A stretch of DNA of 42,219 nucleotides. Origin: Variovorax sp. WDL1. GTDB lineage: Bacteria > Pseudomonadota > Gammaproteobacteria > Burkholderiales > Burkholderiaceae_C. Shown piece by piece: positions 16,281-24,196 of the stretch. How positions within the stretch are numbered: the first letter of the stretch is position 1; each line of letters starts with the position of its first letter. The translations under genes were made by a program, and so were the position numbers. The notes below the pieces were generated by a model. That model had not been told where the DNA came from, searched no databases, and saw only the letters and a list, made by a program, of their open reading frames with translations. The DNA lies in assembly GCF_001541225.1 (NCBI RefSeq), contig NZ_LMTS01000076.1:3049-45267 (forward strand). Reading direction: 5' to 3'.

Positions 16281-16706
16281 ATGTCCATCTGGAAGAAAGA
16301 GATCTCGATCGAGGAGCTGACCCGCAGCCACGTGAATACGGCGGTCGCGACGCTGGGCGTGGAGTTCCTCGAGATCGGCCCCGATTTCATCCGCGGCCGC
16401 GTGCCGGTGGACGAGCGCACGCGCCAGCCCTACGGCATCCTGCACGGCGGCGTGTCGGTGGTGCTGGCGGAGACGCTGGGCTCCTGCGGCGCGCACTACT
16501 CGGCGCCCGAAGGCCACCGCGCGGTGGGGCTGGACATCAATGCCAACCACATCAGGGCCACGACTTCGGGCTGGGTCACGGGCGTCGCGCGCCCGGTACA
16601 CCGCGGCCGCAGCACGCAGGTCTGGCAGATCGACCTCACGAACGACGCGGGCGAGCTGACCTGCGTCTCGCGGCTGACGATGGCGGTGCTGATCCCGCAA
16701 GGCTGA
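16281..16706 (+). CDS. Hotdog-fold acyl-CoA thioesterase (PaaI/YdiI-like)
   Basis: This 141-residue single-domain hotdog protein is expected to hydrolyse an acyl-CoA or aryl-CoA thioester in the cytoplasm. The active-site helix GILHGGVSVVLAETLGS contains the HGG turn and the catalytic acid Glu, as in YdiI/EntH. The substrate-side segment GLDINANHIRATTSGWVTGVARPVHRG also fits the subgroup. A GGAGA ribosome-binding site lies about 8 bases before ATG 16281. The purine/pyrimidine permease follows 54 bases downstream on the same strand, so the two may be co-transcribed, though no functional link is obvious. Confidence 0.9.
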   Translation: MSIWKKEISIEELTRSHVNTAVATLGVEFLEIGPDFIRGRVPVDERTRQPYGILHGGVSVVLAETLGSCGAHYSAPEGHRAVGLDINANHIRATTSGWVTGVARPVHRGRSTQVWQIDLTNDAGELTCVSRLTMAVLIPQG

Positions 16707-16760
16707 GAAGGCGAGCGCGCCCAGCGGGCGGCCAAAGAACAACAACCGAGGAGAAAAGAC

Positions 16761-18119
16761 ATGAGCGATTCCTACCTTCCCCGCTGGCGCACGGTGGCCA
16801 CCGGCCACGCCGCCGTGGTGGCACCCGACGAACGCCTGCCCTGGCCGCAGACCATTGCAATGGGCGTGCAGCATGTGATCGCGATGTTCGGCGCGACCGT
16901 GCTGGCGCCGATCCTCATGGGCTTCAACCCCAACATCGCGATCCTGATGAGCGGTGTCGGCACGCTGATCTTCTTCCTGGTCACCGGCGGCCGGGTGCCG
17001 AGCTACCTGGGCTCCAGCTTCGCCTTCATCGGGGTGGTGATCGCGGCCACCGGCTATGCCGGCCAGGGGCCGAACGCCAACCTCGGCGTGGCGCTCGGCG
17101 GGATCATCGCCTGCGGCGCCGTCTACGTGCTGATCGGCGTGCTGGTCGCGCTCACCAACGAGCGGCACCACAAATCAACGCCGATCCGCGGCGTCGAGGT
17201 GGAGGAGATCGAGCAGGATGTCGCGGTGCACTGGATCGAGCGGCTGATGCCGCCGGTGGTGACGGGCGCGGTGGTGGCGGTGATCGGGCTCAATCTCGCG
17301 AGCGTGCCGATCAAGAACATGGCGCCGACCGGCTTCGACACCTGGATGCAGGCGCTGACTTTCCTGTGCGTGGGCCTGATCGCGGTCTACGCGCGCGGCA
17401 TGGTGCAGCGGCTGCTGATCCTCATGGGCCTGATCGCGGCCAGCCTGATCTACGCCATGCTGACCAACGGCCTGGGCCTGGGCAAGCCGATCGACCTGGG
17501 CCCGCTGGCAGCGGCGCCCTGGTTCGGCCTGCCGAGCTTCACGGCGCCGGTGTTCGAAGTCAACGCCATGCTGCTGATCGCGCCGGTGGCGGTAATCCTG
17601 GTCGCCGAGAACCTGGGCCACATCAAGGCGGTGAGCGCGATGACCGGGCGCGACCTCAATCCGTACCTGGGGCGCGCCTTCGTCGGCGACGGCATCGCAA
17701 CCATGGTGAGCGGCGCGGCCGGCGGCACCGGGGTCACCACCTATGCAGAGAACATCGGCGTAATGGCGGCCACCAAGATCTATTCCACGGCGATCTTCGT
17801 CGTGGCGGCGCTGATCGCGCTGCTGCTGGGCTTCAGCCCCAAGTTCGGCGCGCTGATCCAGGCCATTCCGCTGCCGGTGATGGGCGGGGTGAGTATCGTG
17901 GTCTTCGGCCTGATCGCGGTCGCGGGGGCCAAGATCTGGGTCGACAACCGGGTGGACTTCTCGCAGAACCGGAACCTGATCGTCGCGGCCATCACGCTGA
18001 TCCTGGGCACAGGCGACTTCACGCTCAAGTTCGGGCAGTTCGCACTGGGCGGCATCGGCACCGCCACCTTCGGCGCGATCCTGCTCTACGCCATGCTCAA
18101 CCGCTCGCGCGCAGCCTGA
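16761..18119 (+). CDS. Uracil/xanthine permease (NCS2 family, RutG-like)
   Basis: This 452-residue integral membrane transporter of the nucleobase:cation symporter-2 family has predicted membrane helices throughout. Family landmarks are GVQHVIAMFGATVLAPILMGFNP at the start, LGSSFAFIGVV, the VAENLGHIKAVSAMTGRDLNP stretch containing the substrate Glu, and GTGVTTYAENIGVMAATKIYST. A pyrimidine substrate is favoured, because the protein looks more like UraA/RutG than the urate or xanthine branches; this is a judgement by eye. A GAGGAG ribosome-binding site precedes ATG 16761. Its last 34 bases overlap the 3' end of a convergent small gene. Confidence 0.92.
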   Translation: MSDSYLPRWRTVATGHAAVVAPDERLPWPQTIAMGVQHVIAMFGATVLAPILMGFNPNIAILMSGVGTLIFFLVTGGRVPSYLGSSFAFIGVVIAATGYAGQGPNANLGVALGGIIACGAVYVLIGVLVALTNERHHKSTPIRGVEVEEIEQDVAVHWIERLMPPVVTGAVVAVIGLNLASVPIKNMAPTGFDTWMQALTFLCVGLIAVYARGMVQRLLILMGLIAASLIYAMLTNGLGLGKPIDLGPLAAAPWFGLPSFTAPVFEVNAMLLIAPVAVILVAENLGHIKAVSAMTGRDLNPYLGRAFVGDGIATMVSGAAGGTGVTTYAENIGVMAATKIYSTAIFVVAALIALLLGFSPKFGALIQAIPLPVMGGVSIVVFGLIAVAGAKIWVDNRVDFSQNRNLIVAAITLILGTGDFTLKFGQFALGGIGTATFGAILLYAMLNRSRAA

Positions 18120-18424
18120 GGCGGGCTCCACCAGCTCGGCAGCGCGTGCGTCCGGCAGATGCGCAGCACGCGCACCATGAGCTCCTGGAACAGGCCCAGC
18201 GGGTCTTCCACCATGCGCGCGACCGGGTAGCTGCCGAGCGCGAGCCCTGCGAAGCGGATCTGGACGCTATCGAAGTAGCTGTACAGCCCTTGCCCCGCGT
18301 CGAGCAGGCAGCGTTCCGCCGTGTCGAAGAAATCGCCGCACTGGAGCTCGGCCGCCGGTGCCGCGCCGAGGCTGTAGGTGTAGAGGTCCGGACGCACCGA
18401 GCGAATGTCGAGGATAGGTTGCAT
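18086..18424 (-). CDS. Small hypothetical protein
   Basis: This 112-residue reading frame has a plausible amino-acid composition, in contrast to the other frames here, which look like shadows. The readable core is DLYTYSLGAAPAAELQCGDFFDTAERCLLDAGQGLYSYF, and no family is recognised. It has no signal peptide or membrane segment. Its 3' end overlaps the permease by 34 bases in convergent orientation, and no Shine-Dalgarno sequence is visible before ATG 18424. The AGGAGG found there is on the opposite strand. A real gene is more likely than not, with a possible later start. Confidence 0.55.
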   Translation of the reverse strand: MQPILDIRSVRPDLYTYSLGAAPAAELQCGDFFDTAERCLLDAGQGLYSYFDSVQIRFAGLALGSYPVARMVEDPLGLFQELMVRVLRICRTHALPSWWSPPQAARERLSMA

Positions 18425-18652
18425 AAAAGGAGGAAACGAGCAGCCCGGCTGAGGGCCGAAGCGAGCGAGTCTCTGAAAAGAACGCTTGCGTGCGTGTAGG
18501 AGTCAAGCGCACATTGACGCCGGTGTTGCATGCACGGGTCAATATGAAACCCCGTGCAAGAAGTGTTGTGCCCGGTCATCTTTCCGGGAAGCATCGACAG
18601 GTTGCCCGCCACTCCCCGTTAGACTCCAACGCTTTTCGCACCCACGTTTTCC

Positions 18653-19408
18653 ATGGCAGATGCATCCGCCGCGCGCACCCGAGCGGTTTTCGAATTCAAG
18701 AGCGCGACGCTTCCGCTGATCGCCGTGATCCTCAAGACCGCGGACCTGGGCGTGCTGGCCGAGGCGCTGGACGCTCAACTCGCCGATTCCCCCGATTTCT
18801 TCGACCAGGAGCCGGTCGTCATCGACCTCTCGCAGCTGGAGCAGAGCGATGCGGCGGCGGGCCTCGATTTCGCAGCGCTGCGCGCGCTGCTGGCGCGCCA
18901 CCAGACGCAGCCGGTCGCGGTACGCGGCGGCAGCGATGGGCAGAACGCCGCGGCGCGCGCCGCCGGCCTGTCGGTAACCGCGATGCCCGTGCCGCCTTCC
19001 CCGAGCCCGCGGCCGGCCCCGCCGCCGGCCGAGGCACCCCAGCCCCAGATCGTGCGCGAGGTGCCGGTGCCGGCGAATGGCACGCTGGTGATCGACAAGC
19101 CGCTGCGTTCGGGCCAGCAGGTGTACGCGCGCGGCGGCGACGTGGTGGTGACCGCGGTGGTCAGCTTCGGCGCCGAGGTGATCGCGGACGGCAACGTGCA
19201 CGTCTACGCGCCGCTGCGCGGCAAGGCGATCGCGGGTGCGCGCGGCAACACCGAGGCACGCATCTTCACCACCTGCATGGAGGCGCAACTGGTCGCGATC
19301 GCGGGCATCTACCGCACCGCGGAAGTCGCGCTGCCGGCGGAGGTCGCGGGCAAGGCGGCGCAGATCTCGCTGGACGGAAAGAAGATCGTGATGAGCGCCA
19401 TCGAATGA
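18653..19408 (+). CDS. minC: Septum-site inhibitor MinC
   Basis: MinC blocks FtsZ ring assembly away from midcell when recruited to the membrane by MinD. The 251-residue protein has the N-terminal FtsZ-inhibiting domain (about 1-110), a Pro/Ala-rich linker (about 113-133) and the C-terminal right-handed beta-helix domain that dimerises and binds MinD. The latter is marked by LRSGQQVYARGGDVVV, GAEVIADGNVHVYAPLRGKAIAGARGN and ARIFTTCMEAQLVAIAG. minD and minE follow in the standard order. ATG 18653 has only a weak ribosome-binding site. The 228-base region before it has no other gene; it contains an ATTGAC/GTCAAT dyad (18513-18518 and 18538-18543) around TGCATGCA. Confidence 0.96.
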   Translation: MADASAARTRAVFEFKSATLPLIAVILKTADLGVLAEALDAQLADSPDFFDQEPVVIDLSQLEQSDAAAGLDFAALRALLARHQTQPVAVRGGSDGQNAAARAAGLSVTAMPVPPSPSPRPAPPPAEAPQPQIVREVPVPANGTLVIDKPLRSGQQVYARGGDVVVTAVVSFGAEVIADGNVHVYAPLRGKAIAGARGNTEARIFTTCMEAQLVAIAGIYRTAEVALPAEVAGKAAQISLDGKKIVMSAIE

Positions 19409-19467
19409 AGCGCCCATCCGCGCGCATGCGCACACCTGAACAAACGAAACAGAAGAGAAGGATTCGA

Positions 19468-20283
19468 ATGGCCAAGATTGTGGTGGTGACCTCGGGCAAG
19501 GGTGGTGTCGGCAAGACGACCACGAGCGCGAGCTTTGCATCGGGGCTCGCACTCGCGGGCAAGAAGACGGCCGTGATCGACTTCGACGTCGGCCTGCGCA
19601 ACCTGGACCTGATCATGGGCTGCGAGCGACGGGTGGTCTACGACCTGATCAACGTGATCCAGGGCGAGGCCAACCTGAGCCAGGCGCTGATCAAGGACAA
19701 GCAGTGCGACAACCTGTTCGTGCTGGCCGCCTCGCAGACGCGCGACAAGGATGCGCTCAAGCAGGAGGGCGTCGAGAAGATCCTCAACGAGCTCAGCGAG
19801 CAGGGCTTCGACTACATCGTGTGCGACTCGCCCGCGGGCATCGAGACCGGCGCCCTGATGGCGATGCACTTCGCCGACGAGGCGCTGATCGTGACCAACC
19901 CCGAGGTTTCCTCGGTTCGCGATTCCGACCGCATCCTCGGCATGCTCGGCTCCAAGACCAAGCGGGCCAAGGAAGGCGGCGAACCCGTCAAGGAGCATCT
20001 GCTGATCACGCGCTACAACCCCAACCGGGTGGCCGGCGGGCAGATGCTGTCGCTGGAGGACATCCAGGACATCCTGCGCATCAAGCTGATCGGGGTGATC
20101 CCGGAGTCCGAGAGCGTGCTGCAGGCTTCCAACCAGGGCATCCCCGCGATCCACGACAAGGAGACCGAAGTGGCCCAGGCCTACAGCGACGTGGTGGCAC
20201 GCTTCCTCGGCGAAGACAGGCCCATGCGCTTCGTCGAGGCCGAGAAGCCCAGCTTCTTCAAGCGCTTCTTCGGGGGGAGGTAA
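19468..20283 (+). CDS. minD: Septum-site ATPase MinD
   Basis: MinD is the membrane-cycling ATPase that carries MinC to the membrane and oscillates with MinE. The 271-residue protein has the deviant Walker A motif KGGVGKTT (11-18), [14 protein letters not shown] and [12 protein letters not shown] (switch region). It ends in an amphipathic membrane-targeting helix ([12 protein letters not shown]). The start at 19468 gives the canonical [13 protein letters not shown] opening, with AGAAGGA-like purines upstream. minC is 59 bases before and minE two bases after, so these form one operon. Confidence 0.98.
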   Translation: MAKIVVVTSGKGGVGKTTTSASFASGLALAGKKTAVIDFDVGLRNLDLIMGCERRVVYDLINVIQGEANLSQALIKDKQCDNLFVLAASQTRDKDALKQEGVEKILNELSEQGFDYIVCDSPAGIETGALMAMHFADEALIVTNPEVSSVRDSDRILGMLGSKTKRAKEGGEPVKEHLLITRYNPNRVAGGQMLSLEDIQDILRIKLIGVIPESESVLQASNQGIPAIHDKETEVAQAYSDVVARFLGEDRPMRFVEAEKPSFFKRFFGGR

Positions 20284-20285
20284 GC

Positions 20286-20564
20286 ATGTCCTTTTTCTCG
20301 TTCCTGCTGGGCGAAAAGAAGAAGACGGCGAGCGTCGCGAAGGAGCGCCTGCAGATCATCCTCGCGCACGAGCGCAGCAGCCTGAGCGGCAAGCGCCGGC
20401 CCGACTACCTGCCGGAGCTGCAGCGCGAGCTGATCGCGGTGATCTCCAAGTACGTGTCGATCAAGGCCGAGGACATCAAGGTCCACCTGGAGAAGCAGGA
20501 CGACCTCGAGGTGCTCGAAGTCAAGATCGAGCTGCCGGACGGGGCTGCGCTGGCGGCGCGCTGA
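20286..20564 (+). CDS. minE: Cell-division topological specificity factor MinE
   Basis: MinE displaces MinC and stimulates the MinD ATPase, confining division inhibition to the poles. The 92-residue protein keeps the membrane-binding N-terminus [30 protein letters not shown] and the topological-specificity domain with [18 protein letters not shown]. It starts two bases after the minD stop. The last 44 bases overlap the 3' end of the convergent alpha/beta hydrolase gene, so transcripts from the two operons can pair. Confidence 0.97.
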   Translation: MSFFSFLLGEKKKTASVAKERLQIILAHERSSLSGKRRPDYLPELQRELIAVISKYVSIKAEDIKVHLEKQDDLEVLEVKIELPDGAALAAR

Positions 20565-21498
20565 GCGCGCCGCCGATCACGCCCGTCGAAACGAAGTCGG
20601 CCACCTGCTGCAGCACCGCGGGCTCCCGCAGGATGCGGCGGTGGCCCAGCGCCTGTGTCGCGATGAGCTGCGCGCCGGCGATGGCATCGCGGTAGGCCAC
20701 GCCGTCTGCGAAGCGGTTGACGCGGTCGTCGCGGTCGTGCACCACCAGCGTCGGCTGGGCGATGCGCGGGCCGACGGCGGCAGGCTCCAGCAGCGGCATG
20801 AGGATGGCCTCGCGCGCCTCGATCCGGTGCTGCATGGCGGCGCGCGTGCGCTCGCTGAGGCCGAAGACATGCGCGAAGTAGCGGGTGAAGGCATGCGGTG
20901 ACGCGGGCGGCGCCAGGAGGACCAGCCGCTCAGCGCGCAGGCCGCGACTGGCCGCATAGGCCAACGCGTTCGCGCCCAGCGAGTGGGCCGCGATGGCCTT
21001 GAGCGCGGACCCCTCCAGCGCCAGCCGTGCCGCCACGTAGTCGATGGCTCGCGCGAACTGCGGCAGGTTGCTGACCGTGCCGGCGCTGCGTCCGTGGGCC
21101 GGCATTTCCAGCAGCAACGGGGCGAAGCCGGCGGCGATCAGGGTCTGCGCCAGTGGGAGCATCTGGCCTGCGTGGCCGCCCCAGCCATGGACGAGCAGCA
21201 CGCGCGGTGCCTCGGGCGGCGCGACATCGGGCGTGTAGAGACCGAGGCTCGTCTTCTCGAAAGCCCAGGCCTGGCGTTGCCATCCGGCGTCGGGGCCGTG
21301 GCGGCGGTTGAGCCACTTGAGCGGCAGCGGGGTGCCGAAGAGGCGATAGGCGGCGCGCACGCCGAGCGAGGGCCAGGCGCGCTGCGATGCGGCCAGGCCC
21401 AGCCGCAGGGCGCGCATCCACGGGCTGGCGCCGTAGTAGTTGGAGGCCGCGGCCGAGGGAGCGGCAGCGGTTGAGGTGGTGGACGTGGAGGTCGGCAT
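20521..21498 (-). CDS. Alpha/beta hydrolase
   Basis: This alpha/beta hydrolase has 325 residues from ATG 21498. A TTG at 21519 that overlaps the stop of the small upstream gene would give 332. The catalytic set is visible: oxyanion-loop [10 protein letters not shown], nucleophile Ser173 in AHSLGANA, an Asp in VVHDRDDRV (about 257-258) and His286 in LGHRRIL. An N-terminal Ser/Thr/Ala-rich stretch precedes the fold. It is preceded by a 37-residue hydrophobic peptide gene, and both lie behind a TetR-type operator. The substrate is unknown; esterase or thioesterase activity is likely from the fold. Confidence 0.85.
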   Translation of the reverse strand: MPTSTSTTSTAAAPSAAASNYYGASPWMRALRLGLAASQRAWPSLGVRAAYRLFGTPLPLKWLNRRHGPDAGWQRQAWAFEKTSLGLYTPDVAPPEAPRVLLVHGWGGHAGQMLPLAQTLIAAGFAPLLLEMPAHGRSAGTVSNLPQFARAIDYVAARLALEGSALKAIAAHSLGANALAYAASRGLRAERLVLLAPPASPHAFTRYFAHVFGLSERTRAAMQHRIEAREAILMPLLEPAAVGPRIAQPTLVVHDRDDRVNRFADGVAYRDAIAGAQLIATQALGHRRILREPAVLQQVADFVSTGVIGGALSAPPAQPRPAARS

Positions 21499-21515
21499 CG
21501 TGGATTCCGCGGTCT

Positions 21516-21629
21516 TCAATACCAGACCCAGTCGTCGTTGCTTTGCGGCAGGCTGCGAACGGTGTCGAGCACCGTACGCGCGCCCAGCCCCAGCAGGCAG
21601 GCCCCCAGGAACAACAGAGCGATGAGCAT
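21516..21629 (-). CDS. 37-residue hydrophobic peptide upstream of the hydrolase
   Basis: This short reading frame has a strong AAGGAG ribosome-binding site about 6 bases before ATG 21629 and ends in TGA at 21516-21518. The peptide starts with a hydrophobic run (MLIALLFLGACLLGLG) and continues with a polar tail (ARTVLDTVRSLPQSNDDWVWY). It is probably a single-pass membrane peptide. LGAC at 8-11 faintly resembles a lipobox, but the N-terminus lacks positive charge. The stop overlaps a possible TTG start of the hydrolase, suggesting coupling. A conserved promoter-operator lies just upstream. I do not recognise a family. Confidence 0.75.
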   Translation of the reverse strand: MLIALLFLGACLLGLGARTVLDTVRSLPQSNDDWVWY

Positions 21630-21642
21630 GGCTTTCTCCTTA

Positions 21643-21658
21643 TCGCACGGTTGTGCGA
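21643..21658. promoter_or_regulatory. TetR-type operator before the peptide-hydrolase operon
   Basis: TCGCACggttGTGCGA is a perfect 6-bp dyad with a 4-base centre, 14 bases upstream of the 37-residue peptide start. Fifteen of the same design features recur at 22315-22330 before the TetR gene, including the following AAA. A TetR homodimer is the expected ligand. Confidence 0.7.
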
Positions 21659-21701
21659 AATATGAACGAACGAAGTTGAAGGGCGATTGCAGGCATGGAA
21701 C

Positions 21702-22304
21702 TCACGCCCGGTAACTGGCAAGCAAGCGCTGCCAGGTGAGCTGGGCGCGGTCTGCAGCGCGCGTGTCGCGCAGGAAGCGTGCGTCGTGCAGCAGGGACAT
21801 GATCAGGCCATTGATCTCGCTGACGAGTTGCGCGGGATCGGTATCGGCTCGCAGCTCCCCGGTCTCGATGGCCTGCTGCACGGTGCGGCGCAGGGCGGCG
21901 CGCCAGCGCGTGACCTCCTCGACCAGCACGTTGCGCAGCTCCCCCTCGCGGTCGTCGAACTCGAAGGCGCCGGCGGTGTAGATGCAGCCGGTCTCGGTTT
22001 CGACGTCACGGGTGCGCACGATCCAGCGGCAGACGATCTCGTCCAGCCGCGCGAGTCCCTTGGGCTTCTGCATTGCAGGCACGAACACGTCGGCCAGGAA
22101 GCGGCGACCGTATTCCTCGATCACGGCCTTCTGCAGCGCCTCGCGCGAACCCACCCGTGAGAACACCCCGCTCTTGGACAGGCCCAGCCGCGTAGCCACG
22201 GCCTGCAGGGTGATGGCCTCGAGACCCTCGGCCGAGGCGAGATCCATCGCCGCGCCGACGATGGCGGTGCGGGTCAGCTCGCTCTTCTGGGTCTTGGCAT
22301 CCAT
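21702..22304 (-). CDS. TetR/AcrR-family transcriptional regulator
   Basis: This 200-residue TetR-family repressor has the N-terminal helix-turn-helix at about residues 28-52 (EAITLQAVATRLGLSKSGVFSRVGSREAL) and a helical ligand-binding C-terminal domain. The GCIYTAGAFEFDDREGELR segment is typical of a subgroup close to YcdC/AcrR-like regulators of small-molecule stress. Just upstream lies TAGCACacacGTGCGA, and a near-identical site precedes the 37-residue peptide and hydrolase genes downstream. This supports autoregulation together with control of that operon. The ligand is unknown. Confidence 0.9.
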   Translation of the reverse strand: MDAKTQKSELTRTAIVGAAMDLASAEGLEAITLQAVATRLGLSKSGVFSRVGSREALQKAVIEEYGRRFLADVFVPAMQKPKGLARLDEIVCRWIVRTRDVETETGCIYTAGAFEFDDREGELRNVLVEEVTRWRAALRRTVQQAIETGELRADTDPAQLVSEINGLIMSLLHDARFLRDTRAADRAQLTWQRLLASYRA

Positions 22305-22314
22305 CCATCCAATT

Positions 22315-22330
22315 TAGCACACACGTGCGA
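22315..22330. promoter_or_regulatory. TetR-type operator before the TetR gene
   Basis: TAGCACacacGTGCGA differs from the site at 21643-21658 by one base in the left arm and in the 4-base centre. It lies 10 bases upstream of the TetR start codon and also upstream of the divergent phasin gene, so it could affect both. Confidence 0.65.
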
Positions 22331-22424
22331 AAATGCAAGACGGAAAGAATTGGGGCGTTTGCGGCTTCCATCCGGCAGGGGTGTGGGCGTATCGTGGCGG
22401 CTCCAACACAACCCGGAGACACGC

Positions 22425-22916
22425 ATGGCAACCAGCAGCAAGACGAGCAGTACGGCCGGCGCCAGAAAGGCGGGACCGACGGCCGCGGACGATGTCCAGG
22501 AGGCCTTCATCAAGCCGCTCAAGGGCATGGCCGAGCGCTTGCAGAACCTTCCGCTGGCCGGCGCTGCCGGCACCATTGTCGAAAGCGGGCGCAAGGACCT
22601 GCAGGCGCTGATGGAGGCGAACCAGAAGTCCTATCAAGGGCTGCAGGACGTGGTGGCGCGTCAAACCGAGATGCTGAAGGCGTCGATCGTCGAATGGCAG
22701 GGGGCGGTGAAGGGCATGTCGCCCGCCGAGCCGCGCGAGAACCTCGCCAAGCTGGACGCCCTGGGCAAGGCGGCCTTCAAGCAGGCGCTCGACGACATCC
22801 GGGAGTTGTCGGAGCTGGCAGCCAAGTCGCAGGCCGAGGCCTTCGACATCGTGAGCCAGCGCATCCGTGACAACGTGGACGAGGTCAGCAAACTGCTGAA
22901 GGCGCCCCGGAAGTAG
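22425..22916 (+). CDS. Phasin-family protein
   Basis: This 163-residue helical protein of the phasin group coats polyhydroxyalkanoate granules. Typical features are the short Lys/Ser/Ala-rich N-terminus, then long amphipathic helices with SGRKDLQALMEANQKSYQGLQDVVARQTEMLKASIVEWQ and KAAFKQALDDIRELSELAAKSQAEAFDIVSQRI, and no Cys. ATG 22425 has CCGGAG nine bases upstream. It is divergent from the TetR gene across a 120-base region that holds the TetR-type site, so shared regulation is possible. No PHA synthase gene is in the window. Confidence 0.88.
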   Translation: MATSSKTSSTAGARKAGPTAADDVQEAFIKPLKGMAERLQNLPLAGAAGTIVESGRKDLQALMEANQKSYQGLQDVVARQTEMLKASIVEWQGAVKGMSPAEPRENLAKLDALGKAAFKQALDDIRELSELAAKSQAEAFDIVSQRIRDNVDEVSKLLKAPRK

Positions 22917-23028
22917 GGTCCGCCGCTGCCGGGCAGCGCGCGCCAGCCTGCGGTTTCTGCGAAAAAGGTCCGTGACGGCGTTCGCAGGAAGCGTACATTG
23001 GTCTCTTTCGTCTGCGATCGGAGCGATT

Positions 23029-23286
23029 TTGGCCAAGGCATCGACTTCTCTTCCCACGCGCAATCTTTCCCCCGCGGCAGCCGATCGGGCCACCGCGAGG
23101 GAAAGACTGCGGCAGGCCCTGCCCGCCACGGTCAATCTCTTGAAGCAGCGCCAGGCCGATCAGATCGCCCCTGCGGACATCGAGGCCTACGTGGCGCTCA
23201 ATTGGCTCGAGTGGCACGGCGGCGGGTTGCGGCTCACCATCACCGGGCGCAACGTGTGCGCCCAGACCGCCGCCACCACCGCCTGA
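23029..23286 (+). CDS. Small hypothetical protein
   Basis: This 85-residue protein starts at TTG 23029, which is preceded by GGAG; a GTG at 22972 in the same frame would add 19 residues but lacks a ribosome-binding site. The sequence has a Lys/Ser/Thr N-terminus and a compact C-terminal part, VALNWLEWHGGGLRLTITGRNVCAQ, that reads as a small folded domain. I do not recognise a family. It converges with the RcnB-like gene with six bases between stops. Confidence 0.6.
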   Translation: MAKASTSLPTRNLSPAAADRATARERLRQALPATVNLLKQRQADQIAPADIEAYVALNWLEWHGGGLRLTITGRNVCAQTAATTA

Positions 23287-23292
23287 CCGGGC

Positions 23293-23694
23293 TCAGTTCG
23301 AGGCTATGATCTGGGCGATCAGCCCGGTCGCGATCGCCGCCAGCACCAGGTTGCCGTCCGCGCTCACCCAGTGATAGCCGCTGGGCGGCGCCTGCACCCG
23401 ATGGGCGCGCCAGTCGCTGACCTCGTGGTAGTGGCCGCGGTAGGTCGGCGGCAGGTAGCCGCCGCGACGCCAGGCGCGACGGTCGTCCCAGCGGCGATGG
23501 TCGTTGTCCCGTGCTTGCCAATGCCCGCGGCGGTCGTGATCCCGATCGAGCCGTTGCGAATGGCGCCGGCCGTCGTCGTCGTGACGGCCGCGATGACCGT
23601 AGCCGTCGTCCCGAGCCAGCGCGCTGCCGGCCATGCCGAGCGCCAGCACGGCTGCGACGATGCTTGTACGGGTCTTGATGCGCTTGTTGTTCAT
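23293..23694 (-). CDS. RcnB-family exported protein
   Basis: This 133-residue periplasmic protein has a signal peptide ([20 protein letters not shown] followed by MAGSALA) and then a highly charged His/Arg/Asp-rich segment (about residues 29-80). A conserved C-terminal domain with [47 protein letters not shown] follows. This is the RcnB architecture; E. coli RcnB is linked to nickel and cobalt homeostasis. The His/Asp-rich part could bind metal. The start at 23694 is fixed by AAGGAG upstream and by the signal peptide. No rcnA efflux gene is adjacent. Confidence 0.85.
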   Translation of the reverse strand: MNNKRIKTRTSIVAAVLALGMAGSALARDDGYGHRGRHDDDGRRHSQRLDRDHDRRGHWQARDNDHRRWDDRRAWRRGGYLPPTYRGHYHEVSDWRAHRVQAPPSGYHWVSADGNLVLAAIATGLIAQIIASN

Positions 23695-23816
23695 TGCAAC
23701 TCCTTCAGTGCGTTGGAACATGGGTGCAGTGTGGAACGCCCATGTATCGCCGCAACGCGCCCGCGGTGTGGCAGGCATGAAGGGTGTAAGCGCGGGTAAA
23801 GACCCCCGAGCCATAT

Positions 23817-24170
23817 TCAGGGCGCGTTGCCCTGCGGCCCGACCGCCGGTTGCGCGCCGCGACCCTGCCCGCCGGGGAGCTTGCGGGCCAGCGATTCGCC
23901 GAAGTTGCGAATGGGCCGGCTGGCGCGTTCGGAGGCGTTACCGATGCCGCGGCGCGCGGCCGAGTCGGCATGGTCGATGCCGCGGCCCGTTGCATCGGAG
24001 CCGCGCTGGATACCGCCCAGGACCTTCCCGTTCTGCGGCGGCGCCTTGAGCGTATGGGCGCGCTGCGCCGTGGGTGGATCGTTGGCGTTCTGCGCGGATG
24101 CGGCCATCGGCAGCGCGAGCCAGGCCGCGAGCGCCGCGGCGTGGCCGCACGAGAGAGGCTGGATGGGCAT
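23817..24170 (-). CDS. Small exported protein of unknown function
   Basis: This 117-residue protein has a signal peptide ([27 protein letters not shown]) and a mature part rich in Gly, Arg, Asn and Pro. The latter contains [31 protein letters not shown], a loosely repeated pattern of small and charged residues, and it looks intrinsically disordered. ATG 24170 is preceded by AGGAG. It starts 26 bases after the stop of the cobalamin adenosyltransferase gene on the same strand, so the two may share a transcript. No family recognised. Confidence 0.7.
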   Translation of the reverse strand: MPIQPLSCGHAAALAAWLALPMAASAQNANDPPTAQRAHTLKAPPQNGKVLGGIQRGSDATGRGIDHADSAARRGIGNASERASRPIRNFGESLARKLPGGQGRGAQPAVGPQGNAP

Positions 24171-24196
24171 GTGTCGGTCTCCTGGATCGGGGTCTT

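Noticed and set aside
18428..18433. Perfect AGGAGG on the plus strand near 18428
   Set aside because: No start codon follows at a useful distance on the plus strand, and on the minus strand it is the wrong orientation for the 112-residue gene.
18097..18612. A 171-codon minus-strand frame overlapping the 112-residue gene
   Set aside because: Ser/Arg/Cys-rich shadow composition; the alternative frame at 18086-18424 reads as a normal protein.
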